Positions 33,947 through 43,244 of a stretch of DNA of 64,000 bases are shown piece after piece (positions within the stretch are counted from its first letter, which is position 1; each line of letters opens with the position of its first letter). A program made the translations under genes and the position numbers. Below the pieces are notes generated by a model. The model was given only the letters and a program-made list of their open reading frames with translations. It was not told where the DNA came from and did not search any database. Source of the stretch: Bremerella sp. JC817 (GTDB lineage Bacteria > Planctomycetota > Planctomycetia > Pirellulales > Pirellulaceae); assembly GCF_040718835.1 (NCBI RefSeq), contig NZ_JBFEFG010000268.1:558001-622000 (forward strand). The letters are read 5' to 3'.

Positions 33947-36900
33947 CTACTGAGGGATTGGAAGGCGTCGCAATATTACCGATTCATGCGAGGCAGGGCG
34001 GATCGGAATCTGCTCCAAACGCTGTGGTGGGTGGACTCGCAACATCGATCTGCCACTATCGAACCTCGCTTCCGCCGGAATCGGTTTTTCAACTGCTTCC
34101 GCCGGTTGCTTTGCGTCCGGCGTCAGCTGCGTTTCCACTTCCAACGGGACTGGCAAGACCGTCAACTCGATCTCGATCGGCTTGAGCAGCGGCACTGGGG
34201 GCCAATCGGCAATCAGGAGAAAGCCTTCGATCGTCACTTTCTTAGGATGAGAATCTGGCTTGATCACTTTCATCATCGCTGCGGTGACCTCTTCCAGCAT
34301 GACTCGCAACGTTTGTGGAGGCCCATCGACAACATTTGCGTGAAGAATCAACTCCTTCTTTTCGTTCATCGAGAAATCAAACTGGCTGGTTTGGGCAAAC
34401 GACTTACCGTCTTGCTTCAGAACCGCAACGATCTTGCCACGTTCCGGCAGTGGAAGATTGCTCTTGTTCTGAATCACCATTTCCTTTTGTGATCCTTCCG
34501 TCACCACAATGGCATAGGCGAGCTTGCCAGCCACAGGATCGTACTGCGGAACGGCAACCGCCTTGAAATCGGTCTTTTTCCATGCGAAGCCCTCTGCATT
34601 GGCCTCTTTTGGAGTATCTTTCTTCGCCGGCGCTACCGCGGGAATCAGAAGGTGATTCGAGACACCATACGGCGTCGCGACGTGCAGATCCACAACCGCT
34701 CGCTTGCCATCACCAGGCAGTGATTCGATCAACTGGTTCGCATTCGGTGGAACGGTGACCTGCATGATCCGCCGACTTAGCAATTGAAACGGAACCGAAC
34801 GCCCACCGGCAATAACACGGGTATCATGCACGCTGAAATTCGTACCGACCAGGAACACGGTCGTTCCAAAGCAGGTTCCCGCAGCATTCGGAGTGCCATA
34901 ATTCGGAACACCCTCCGCTGGCAACCCACCCTCTTTCGGACACTTGTCTTCGCCGCACAAGCAGCCTACCACGCTAGTCGTGACATTGATCCCAGGGGCG
35001 CCGTACCAACCGTTCAGCGAGGGTGCCAGATCGGTCACACCACTATTAAACATCTCGAATCCACCCAACGTGTTTTCGTAAGGAATGCTTACCATCATCG
35101 ATTGGAGCGGCAAGCGCGATTCGATCTGCTCGACCGACTTCAACAGCCAGGCCACATCTTCTGCACGATAATATTGGGGTGACTTCAGGTTCGGCATGCA
35201 GGTAGCAATCGACTGCCAGACTTTGCTGATCTGCATCGAATCGTGCATCGTTAGTTCTTTGTGGCGAGGATTCGTCAGCTTGAACCAGTTGGCACGACTG
35301 TCGAAGGTGACATGCGACACGAACGAGGGCATCAGAACCACGGCCGTTACTTCACGGATGCCAGGCTCCAGACGCCGATCATTGAGCAACGCATGGTCGC
35401 TTTGCCCCAGCCCCAGAGCCGTTTGTGCCATCGCTCCGACCGTGCTCGGCACACGTGGCGATTGGAATCGCGGATAGAATCTCCAACCGAAAACATTTTG
35501 CCCATGCGCAAATGCCACCGTCTTGCGGTTGAGATCGATGGTCTCGAGATCGAGCTCCATGCGTCGTGCAAAGTTCATCGCAGTTCGAGCGGAAACATTG
35601 CCAGAAGCAACGCCAGCCGCCATGGCCAATTGCATTTCACGTCGCTGGCTGAACACTTCGGCAATGTTTTGTTCGTCATTGACGGGGTCTAACGCAAACA
35701 CGTGTACCGGCCAGCGGGCCTGAACATATTGATTGAACAGCATTGTCGCTTCCGAGTCTCGTGGAATTGGGTGGAAGCATTCCAGCCAACGTTCCGGAGC
35801 AGGAAACGCACCAGACTCGGCCGACACCTTTCGCATGTCCTCAAGCAACCGATCATTCAGCAGCGCCGAATTGACCAGAATGCACCAGGCCAACGAAGTC
35901 GTTGTGGTGAACGTTGCACGAGGGAATTGTTGTGCAATATCGCGGAAGTAATCATCGCGAATGTCATCGATTGACCGCTGGCGTTGATTGCCTTCAAGTC
36001 TTTCGATTCTATCGTGATACTTTTCGTAGTGAGGTCCAGAAAGAAAACGCCGGCGTTGTCGTACGGCTTCGACTAACTCCTCGGTGCAATACGCATCCCA
36101 TAGAAACTGCGTGTCTGGCCGCGACAGGAAGTCATAAGCGCTATTCAATTCCCAAGACAAAAATGATTCAATATCAGCCAAATGCGGAGCATGCTGATTG
36201 ACCGGATCACGCTGAAAAACATTCTGTCCAGCCACGGCAACGACATGCATCGGCGTGACTCCGTAAACATCGACCACTTCCGTTGGAGTGATTGCGGCAT
36301 GTGGTTGAGATGATCGCCCGGACACCATGGCCCCGGTATACGTTTCAGGAACGACATTATTCAACGACGTCGTCGCTGCCTCTGTAATCTTTGCGTCTGC
36401 TTTCGCCAACCATTCCAACTGCGTCAGCGTCTCAAACCGCTCTGGATGGTCTTTCATGGGCCTAATCTTCGAGACATTAAGATTGAATTTCGGCAGCATT
36501 TCTTCGATCGAAATCTCGCCGCGTTTGTACTGCAAGTACAAGCGTGCCTTGTCCAGCAGATCTTTATCATCCAGAATCTTTCGACCTGGCAGCGCCAGAA
36601 TATCGACAACATCGTTGATGACAAGATTGCGGAAGGTAGATGGCATAAGTTGATCGGTGAGGTGAGCTTCTGCCGTCAGCGTGATCTCGGCCCCAAAGCC
36701 TTTTTGCGTCTTCTTACCTGGCAGTACCGAAATAGGAATGCGAACCAGGTTAAGCGAGTAGCCTGGCGAGTCGGCTGTATCATCTCCTTCATTGATCCGC
36801 CGTAGCTCATTCAGCAAGTTCAGGTAACGGAACTTTTGTTCCAGAACTACCGTTGGTTCCAGCGATATCGACTCTATTTTCCCATTCGCGAGACTCGAAC

Positions 36901-37375
36901 CAAAGCTATTGATGACTCGACCTGGTGCCGTACGGCTGATGGCACCTTCAGGTACTTCCATCACTTCGATCTTATTCGTTAGACTCGGCGCTGTTCCCCC
37001 GCCGGAAGCCGAACTAATGGTCATGGCGGCGCTCAAGTACGATTGATCACTTCGCCGCAGGGCGCCGTTGAGTGTTTCCTGAAACAGTCCCAGATCCTTC
37101 TCTAACTCTCGTTCGACCTCTTGGCGATGCTTGGTCAGGCGCGCCTCGCCCCAGACATCAGGATGCTTCGGAACAATGGTTCCGTAGGTGTCGATCATTG
37201 CCTCGAGATAGTCGATTTCCTTGGCAACCTTCTCAACACATCCATCTTCACCCGTCTTGGGCTTCTGCTGTTGAAACAGATGCATAAAGAACAGGTCGCC
37301 GCTATAAGCCGGCGAGCCGTTCGACAAAACACTCATCAGCACTGACAGAACTGATGCGATAAGCAAACGAGACAT
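33947..37375 (-). CDS. Giant secreted protein of unknown function with an IPT/TIG-like domain, 1142 aa
   Basis: I do not recognise the whole protein. It has a signal peptide (residues 1-25, SNGSPAYSG) and a long helical N-terminal region (EKVAKEIDYLEAMIDTYG). About residues 825-910 look like an IPT/TIG immunoglobulin-like domain (CFGTTVFLVGTNFSVHDTRV, RRIMQVTVPPN). A short Cys cluster, VVGCLCGEDKCPKEGG, near 790-805 could bind metal or form disulfides. The C-terminal 220 residues are beta-rich. It stands on the opposite strand to the patatin operon, with which it shares a 277-base intergenic region, and converges with the MBL fusion. It may be a surface or envelope component of the same locus. 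Confidence 0.75.
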   Translation of the reverse strand: MSRLLIASVLSVLMSVLSNGSPAYSGDLFFMHLFQQQKPKTGEDGCVEKVAKEIDYLEAMIDTYGTIVPKHPDVWGEARLTKHRQEVERELEKDLGLFQETLNGALRRSDQSYLSAAMTISSASGGGTAPSLTNKIEVMEVPEGAISRTAPGRVINSFGSSLANGKIESISLEPTVVLEQKFRYLNLLNELRRINEGDDTADSPGYSLNLVRIPISVLPGKKTQKGFGAEITLTAEAHLTDQLMPSTFRNLVINDVVDILALPGRKILDDKDLLDKARLYLQYKRGEISIEEMLPKFNLNVSKIRPMKDHPERFETLTQLEWLAKADAKITEAATTSLNNVVPETYTGAMVSGRSSQPHAAITPTEVVDVYGVTPMHVVAVAGQNVFQRDPVNQHAPHLADIESFLSWELNSAYDFLSRPDTQFLWDAYCTEELVEAVRQRRRFLSGPHYEKYHDRIERLEGNQRQRSIDDIRDDYFRDIAQQFPRATFTTTTSLAWCILVNSALLNDRLLEDMRKVSAESGAFPAPERWLECFHPIPRDSEATMLFNQYVQARWPVHVFALDPVNDEQNIAEVFSQRREMQLAMAAGVASGNVSARTAMNFARRMELDLETIDLNRKTVAFAHGQNVFGWRFYPRFQSPRVPSTVGAMAQTALGLGQSDHALLNDRRLEPGIREVTAVVLMPSFVSHVTFDSRANWFKLTNPRHKELTMHDSMQISKVWQSIATCMPNLKSPQYYRAEDVAWLLKSVEQIESRLPLQSMMVSIPYENTLGGFEMFNSGVTDLAPSLNGWYGAPGINVTTSVVGCLCGEDKCPKEGGLPAEGVPNYGTPNAAGTCFGTTVFLVGTNFSVHDTRVIAGGRSVPFQLLSRRIMQVTVPPNANQLIESLPGDGKRAVVDLHVATPYGVSNHLLIPAVAPAKKDTPKEANAEGFAWKKTDFKAVAVPQYDPVAGKLAYAIVVTEGSQKEMVIQNKSNLPLPERGKIVAVLKQDGKSFAQTSQFDFSMNEKKELILHANVVDGPPQTLRVMLEEVTAAMMKVIKPDSHPKKVTIEGFLLIADWPPVPLLKPIEIELTVLPVPLEVETQLTPDAKQPAEAVEKPIPAEARFDSGRSMLRVHPPQRLEQIPIRPASHESVILRRLPIPQ

Positions 37376-37579
37376 TGGGGGCGTCCTAATTTCTCAAAGC
37401 TGGTCGAGGAAACATTCGCGAACTCACCTCCTATGAGGTATTTAGCGATTACTCAGAATGATCATCGCCAATCAGCTGGGATAACTTTCCACTTTAAGGG
37501 GGTACATGTCGTTTCTGCCCAAACCACCCATTCTTCCTACCTCAATTGATATCATCCTGTGAATTAACCCCCAAAATGG

Positions 37580-37609
37580 TTGACAGGAGCGATTAGGACC
37601 CCCTAGTTT
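37580..37609 (+). promoter_or_regulatory. Sigma-70-like promoter candidate for the patatin operon
   Basis: TTGACA at 37580-37585 and TAGTTT at 37604-37609 are 18 bases apart, 44 bases before the patatin ATG. The -35 is a perfect match and the -10 is weak. This is the best-looking promoter of the A+T-rich region. Confidence 0.4.
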
Positions 37610-37652
37610 AAGCTACACGCATTCGCAGCAGCGTTTGTTGATAGCATTCAAC

Positions 37653-38858
37653 ATGAGACGTTCCAACAGTTTGGAGATCTTGGTGCAGCCTACACCTACC
37701 CCCCTCGATCACGACCCAGTTCGCCCCACCGAGGATCGCTTCTCGGAGCCAGACGCATCGCATGATGGTAGTCAGCTGGAAGAGGGAATTGCCTGCTGTC
37801 TCTCCGGCGGAGGGTTTCGAGCGACAATCTTCCACCTGGGTGGGCTATGGCGGCTGAACCAGGCCGGGCTACTCCGCGAGGTGAAAAGGTTCTCAAGCGT
37901 CTCCGGCGGCTCAATTACCTCAGCCGTGCTGGGCATGAATTGGTATCGCCTTGTGGAACGCGACTTTTCTGAAGAAGCCTTCATTGAAAACGTGGTCAAT
38001 CCAATCCGCGGGCTATGCTCGACCACGATCGATGTGCCCGCCGTGGGTTGGGGTAGCCTAAACCCGTTTCGACGAATCAGCGACATTGTGGCAAGCCATT
38101 ATGACACGGTTTTTCAGGGCAAGACTCTTCAAGATCTGCCCGATGAACCACGCTGGGTCTTCAATGCAACGAACGTCAAGACAGGCGTACTCTGGCGATT
38201 CTCGAAGCCATACATGGGCGACTACCTTGTCGGTCTGGTTAACAACCCGAAGGTCGCCCTAGCCGATGCTGTCGCCGCGTCGACCGCATTCCCACCTTAC
38301 CTGTCCCCCTTTCTGCTACCGGTCGATCCGGGTGATTTCACTTCACGTGGGAAGGTTGGACTAATCGATGACGCCCATCGCCGTGACGCGCTGCTGACCG
38401 ATGGTGGTGTATACGACAACCTGGGACTTGAGACCGCCTACAAACGATACAAGATATTGCTGGTCAGTGACGGCGGAAGGAGAACTCCTCCGGAGGCCGA
38501 CCCAAAGGATGATTGGCCTCGCCATTCGTACCGGGTGATTCAGATTTTGCAGCAGCAAAACTCCAGTATTCGCCGTCGGCAATTGATTGGCGCGTTCCAC
38601 CAAAAACTTCGATCTGGCGCCTACTGGGGTGTCGAATCAAGGATTCGCGACTTCAAGATTGATTCTGCATTCTCGATTGACGACGACGCACAAGACAAGC
38701 TTTCCGGCATCGATACCCGCCTGGCAGAAATCGATAGCCTGACTCAGCAGCAATTGATCAACTTGGGATTCGCGATCGGCGATGCATCGATCCGAAAATA
38801 CTACCGCTCCGATTTGCCCAGAGCAGAAACGCTTCCTTACCAGGACGTCGGAATCTAA
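37653..38858 (+). CDS. Patatin-like phospholipase
   Basis: A 401-aa patatin-like acyl hydrolase. The oxyanion loop SGGGFR is at 51-56. The nucleophile elbow is SVSGGS at 82-87 (Ser 84; the first Gly of GxSxG is Ser here). The catalytic Asp lies in TDGGVYDNLG at 250. Both catalytic residues are present, so it is likely active on membrane phospholipids or neutral lipids. No signal peptide or membrane segment is seen, so it is cytosolic or delivered elsewhere. The ATG at 37653 is chosen over an upstream TTG at 37635; there is no strong Shine-Dalgarno. It is the first gene of a three-gene operon with the metalloprotease (57 bases downstream) and the MBL hydrolase. Confidence 0.85.
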   Translation: MRRSNSLEILVQPTPTPLDHDPVRPTEDRFSEPDASHDGSQLEEGIACCLSGGGFRATIFHLGGLWRLNQAGLLREVKRFSSVSGGSITSAVLGMNWYRLVERDFSEEAFIENVVNPIRGLCSTTIDVPAVGWGSLNPFRRISDIVASHYDTVFQGKTLQDLPDEPRWVFNATNVKTGVLWRFSKPYMGDYLVGLVNNPKVALADAVAASTAFPPYLSPFLLPVDPGDFTSRGKVGLIDDAHRRDALLTDGGVYDNLGLETAYKRYKILLVSDGGRRTPPEADPKDDWPRHSYRVIQILQQQNSSIRRRQLIGAFHQKLRSGAYWGVESRIRDFKIDSAFSIDDDAQDKLSGIDTRLAEIDSLTQQQLINLGFAIGDASIRKYYRSDLPRAETLPYQDVGI

Positions 38859-38915
38859 AGTGGCATCGGAAGAATTGGTTTCGTTTAATCCACGTCGTTT
38901 TTGAAAACTGGCTCC

Positions 38916-41237
38916 ATGGCGAACAGCAACGATCTTGCAGCACCCGCAACACGGCGACTCCGCGTTTTCACTCTCGATCCATCGTTAGCGACCCAGCTCA
39001 AGCACATGGATGTCAGCGTCGCCGAACTTCGTGTGCGATGGGAAGAACTGCTGACGGCAGGTCCCGTTGGCGAATATGTTCAGGTCGTCGACATCGATCC
39101 TGCCAGTCAACGGTTCTATGCACCCGTCGATCTGAATCATTCCACGATTCTCGCCGAAAACGGACTTTCCCCTTCCTTGGGCAACCCGCAGTTTCACCAG
39201 CAAATGGTCTATGCGGTGACGATGAAAACGATCGAGAATTTCGAACGCATTTTGGGACGTCGAATGCTCTGGCGAGAACGCTATCGGGACGAAAACGGTC
39301 TGCGAATAGAAAATACAGACGATCGGTTCGTTCCCCGCCTAAGCATTTATCCGCATGCGTTACGGCAGCAAAATGCTTACTATTCGCCGTCGAAACTTGC
39401 GTTATTATTCGGCTACTTCAACGCATCGACCAATGATACTTTGGCGGAATTACCGGGTGGATTAGTATTTACTTGCTTATCGCACGATATCATCGCTCAC
39501 GAAACGACACACGCCATTCTTGATGGTATGAATCGCCGTCTGCTCGATTCCGTTTCTAACATCGATATGCTCGCCTTCCATGAGGCATTCGCCGATATCG
39601 TGGCAATTTTCCAGCACTTCACTTTACCCGACCTGCTGCATTCACAGATCCAAGCCAATCGTGGTGATCTACAGCAAGATGGCTTGTTGGCACAATTGGC
39701 AGTCCAATTTGCTCGTTCAACGGGTCAAGGCGAGGCGCTACGAAATGCTTTGGGAGTCTTCGATGACCACGGGCATCGTTTGCCGCCTGATCCCTCAGAA
39801 CTTGCAAGGACCTACGAACCACATGCGCGCGGTGCCATCCTGGTGGCCGCAGTCTTCGACGCCTTTATTAGAATTTATGAACGACGCGTCGCGGATCTAC
39901 GTCGCATCGCGACAAAAGGAACCGGAATCCTTCCCGATGGTGATATCCATCCCGATCTCGCGAAACGATTTGCTGATGAGGCCACACGATCTGCACAGCG
40001 AGTCCTGAGCATATGCGTTCGAGCGATCGACTATGTTCCCCCCGTCGATCTGACTTTCGGTGACTACTTCCGGGCCCTGGTCACAGCCGATAAAGACCTC
40101 TACCCCAATGACTCAGGCGGTTATCGCGTCGCCTTTATCGAAGCCTTTCGCTCCCGCGGGATCTATCCACTCGATGTCTACTCACTCTCTGAGGACTCCC
40201 TTTGCTGGTCGAACTTCAAGAGGCCAATTTCCGATAGCTCACCACTCACCTATTTCACACCTCCTTCGAAACTATTGCGATCGATGGCGGATATCTTCCA
40301 GACGGACTCAGGCTTAGGCGAGTTAGCTGACCTTCTTGTCCCGGAAACCGATGAGGAAGACGAGAAAGCAGAAACGCCCCGAACTCTCGCTATGACGAGT
40401 AGGCATGAGGAAATGCAGTCGGTCGCCGATGAAATCCTCAACAATTTCAGGATTGGTAATGCCGATGCCGCCGTCAACAAGTTATTAGAAACCATCTGGA
40501 TTGGACAACCAGACAACATGTCGACAACGACAACCACCGAACTGTCCAATTTCACCGCGTCCTCGTCTGCCATTCGGGATATTCGCCGCGCGACATACAT
40601 CTCGGAACGGCTATTCAAGCGATTTCTCCATAACTGGATCCAAGAGCGGTTCCGCACCTGGCAGTTGCCAGAAGATCCCGCTTCCGTGGCGGAAGCTGTC
40701 CACTGGATCGCGAGTACCTTCGGGATCGACGTCCGCAGCTATTTAAAATCGCGTTACGATGTCACGGCCGTCAACGCACCAATGACTGCTAGTTCGAAAT
40801 TTCCACCAATTGAAGTGTTTGCAATCAAGCCTACCGTTCGTTTGCGAGAAGATGGGAGGACAAAAACCGAGCTGCTAATCACGATCACCCAGCGAGTGAA
40901 AGTTACGCTAACCGACGAACACGGCGAACCGATACGAAATGACTGCGACGAACCAAACCCCGAGAACCAGGATCGAACACTTTCATTTTATCATCGCGGA
41001 GGTTGCACACTGATCCTCGATCCGGAATCTGCCAAGATTAAATACAGCATCACTAAAAACATCCTGAGTAAACGTCGGTTGGAAAGAGCCATGAACTTCT
41101 TCCGGCAAGCGGTGGCGATGGCAGGTCCTAAGGCAGTCGAACATTACGGCTTGACGGCCCAGGCACAGAAGCGTCGTCGGAAACATGAATCGTTGGTGGG
41201 CGTCCACTGCGTTGAAGATCACTCGAGAGGATATTAA
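38916..41237 (+). CDS. Thermolysin-like (gluzincin) metalloprotease, 773 aa
   Basis: The zinc motif HETTH is at 195-199. The third ligand is probably Glu 223 in HEAFADIVA, the E-x-x-x-D pattern of M4-type gluzincins, 24 residues after the second His. No signal peptide is visible. Residues 1-190 are a propeptide-like or substrate domain, and 230-420 are helical. An acidic linker (ETDEEDEKAET) sits near 465. The C-terminal 200 residues are beta-rich and hold LREDGRTKTELLITITQRVK, which I do not recognise. The stop overlaps the next ATG by one base (TAATG), so translation is coupled. A cytosolic M4-like protease without a leader is unusual; it may process a partner, such as its operon mates. Confidence 0.7.
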   Translation: MANSNDLAAPATRRLRVFTLDPSLATQLKHMDVSVAELRVRWEELLTAGPVGEYVQVVDIDPASQRFYAPVDLNHSTILAENGLSPSLGNPQFHQQMVYAVTMKTIENFERILGRRMLWRERYRDENGLRIENTDDRFVPRLSIYPHALRQQNAYYSPSKLALLFGYFNASTNDTLAELPGGLVFTCLSHDIIAHETTHAILDGMNRRLLDSVSNIDMLAFHEAFADIVAIFQHFTLPDLLHSQIQANRGDLQQDGLLAQLAVQFARSTGQGEALRNALGVFDDHGHRLPPDPSELARTYEPHARGAILVAAVFDAFIRIYERRVADLRRIATKGTGILPDGDIHPDLAKRFADEATRSAQRVLSICVRAIDYVPPVDLTFGDYFRALVTADKDLYPNDSGGYRVAFIEAFRSRGIYPLDVYSLSEDSLCWSNFKRPISDSSPLTYFTPPSKLLRSMADIFQTDSGLGELADLLVPETDEEDEKAETPRTLAMTSRHEEMQSVADEILNNFRIGNADAAVNKLLETIWIGQPDNMSTTTTTELSNFTASSSAIRDIRRATYISERLFKRFLHNWIQERFRTWQLPEDPASVAEAVHWIASTFGIDVRSYLKSRYDVTAVNAPMTASSKFPPIEVFAIKPTVRLREDGRTKTELLITITQRVKVTLTDEHGEPIRNDCDEPNPENQDRTLSFYHRGGCTLILDPESAKIKYSITKNILSKRRLERAMNFFRQAVAMAGPKAVEHYGLTAQAQKRRRKHESLVGVHCVEDHSRGY

Positions 41238-43051
41238 TGGCTAAGACATCGACCGCTTCCGTGCTGAAGCCTAAGCCTGGGCAGATCGTCGTTCGAATGT
41301 ATCGTCAAGGTCTCGGTGATTGTTTCCTGATTGCGATCGGTAAGAAACGCAATAGCAAGCCGTTTTATATGTTGATCGACTGTGGTGTCCATCGGCGACA
41401 AGATAACGGTAACGATCGACTCCGAGAGGTGATGAATGATCTTCATCGTTCGACGGCAGGAGAACTCGACATCGTGGCTGCGACGCACGAGCATGTGGAT
41501 CACCTGTCAGGCTTCGTCTTGTCCGGAACTCCCTTCCTAAATGCCAAACAGGCAGATCGGTTCGCGATTCAACAACTCTGGCTAGGTTGGACCGAAAAAA
41601 TCGGTAACCAGCAAGCGGATACGCTCCGTCAAAAGCATGGCACTGCCCAGCGGATCATCGAAAAGGCTCTCGAACACTACGATTACCTCCATGACCGTGG
41701 CCTGAAAGACACCCTCAACAACGGCAAACTTCATTTGAAAGCGGCGATGGAGTTTTCAACATTTGATGAAATCGACCGTGATTCAAACTTTGAGAACGTG
41801 ATCAAAGAACTGAGCAAGGCGAAGCCGGATGTTACCCGGGAACTCGAAAGAGATCGTGTCATTCGACAAGGCACGACTGGCTTCTCTGGTGAGTTGGCGG
41901 CGGCCGACCGCACCAAGCCATCAACCTGCGAGCAAGCAATTAACCTGCTTCGACTGCTGGCGAGTGATACATCGTACTGCGAACCGGGTCAGGTAATCCC
42001 CATATCGGACGAACCGGAAGTGAGGGCGTATATCCTCGGTCCGCCGCGCGACGAGTATCTCTTGAAGAAAGACCTCCCTTCCAAGGTTCGCGGTGAAAAA
42101 GACGAACATGGACACGCGAGTTATCACGAGACTTATCTGACGCCCGCCTCGAATCTTAATGGTTTTGGGTTTAGCCCGGCTCTTCATAACGATGAGACAG
42201 AACTCCCACAATCGGTGCGTCTTCCGTTCGGGGAGAAGGGTTACGACATCCGAGCGATTAAAGATAGCTATTATCCGTCGCGGCCCGCCGACTCCGAACC
42301 TTCGGTCTGTCCAGATGCCCCCCTCCCAGAACGAGACCAGACCTTTCTCGAGAATGCCTACCTTAAAGAACCTTGGCGAAGAATCGATGGTGATTGGTTG
42401 GGTGCGGCAAGCAATGTTGCCTTGAACCTCGACAGCGACACAAACAATACATCGCTCGCGTTCGCTCTGGAAATTGGCCCGCCAGGAAAAGGAGATGTGC
42501 TGTTCTTTGTCGGGGACGCCCAGGTAGGCAACTGGATGTCGTGGTACGGTCTGGAATTTGATGTCGAGGGCACGACGGTCACCACCCAAGATCTTTTTAC
42601 GCGGACACGCCTATACAAAGTTGGGCATCATGGCAGCCACAATGCGACCGCCAAACGGTACTATCACAAGGATGAGACCCGAGACAATGATGCGCCTTAT
42701 GGCTTGGAGTTGATGGATGACATCATTGCCATGATTCCTGTCAGCTACTATGCCGTGGTTAAAGAATGGCCTGTCGAATGGAAAATGCCGCATCGTCCGC
42801 TTTACGAGCGCCTGCGTGAGAAATCACGATTACGCATCTTGCGTTCGGATTGTCAAATTACCCCGCTCAGCAACAACGAACTCGACGATTGCCGTCCCGA
42901 TTCATCAAAAGCCAGCCGGATCCCCGACACCTCTCCCCATAGGGTGTTCGAAGGATGGACCTGGAAACGTTCAAAATCGGATTTCAATCCAATGCAAACA
43001 GGCGAAACGAGCGACCCACTTTACTACGACGTTATCATTCCGCCGCGCTGA
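41237..43051 (+). CDS. ComEC-like metallo-beta-lactamase-fold hydrolase, 604 aa
   Basis: A ComEC/Rec2-type MBL domain without the membrane channel part. Key motifs are RQGLGDCFLIAIG at 23-35, ATHEHVDHLSGF at 82-93, DVLFFVGDAQVGNWM and YKVGHHGSHNATAK. The domain is split: about 300 residues lie between the second and third metal motifs, far more than normal, so an inserted domain is likely at about residues 100-390. The final 60 residues are unplaced. Several such MBLs cleave nucleic acid or phosphodiesters. It closes the patatin/metalloprotease operon. Its MBL motifs resemble those of the secreted fusion at 31167, though this one has no signal peptide. Confidence 0.78.
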   Translation: MAKTSTASVLKPKPGQIVVRMYRQGLGDCFLIAIGKKRNSKPFYMLIDCGVHRRQDNGNDRLREVMNDLHRSTAGELDIVAATHEHVDHLSGFVLSGTPFLNAKQADRFAIQQLWLGWTEKIGNQQADTLRQKHGTAQRIIEKALEHYDYLHDRGLKDTLNNGKLHLKAAMEFSTFDEIDRDSNFENVIKELSKAKPDVTRELERDRVIRQGTTGFSGELAAADRTKPSTCEQAINLLRLLASDTSYCEPGQVIPISDEPEVRAYILGPPRDEYLLKKDLPSKVRGEKDEHGHASYHETYLTPASNLNGFGFSPALHNDETELPQSVRLPFGEKGYDIRAIKDSYYPSRPADSEPSVCPDAPLPERDQTFLENAYLKEPWRRIDGDWLGAASNVALNLDSDTNNTSLAFALEIGPPGKGDVLFFVGDAQVGNWMSWYGLEFDVEGTTVTTQDLFTRTRLYKVGHHGSHNATAKRYYHKDETRDNDAPYGLELMDDIIAMIPVSYYAVVKEWPVEWKMPHRPLYERLREKSRLRILRSDCQITPLSNNELDDCRPDSSKASRIPDTSPHRVFEGWTWKRSKSDFNPMQTGETSDPLYYDVIIPPR

Positions 43052-43244
43052 GAACGGATAACAACTGAACATTCCTACCGTTTGCCTTTGCTTGCTTCCG
43101 ATTTCCCAGAATAGAATGCGTCTTAGCTGACGCACGTCAACTAGGTTCAGGTGTCATCTGGTAATGTAGCCACAGCAATCCTTCGGATGCTTCCTGTCTT
43201 CCGCAATTTTCCTCGCCTCGTAAAGGATGTAAACCCTCGGATCC

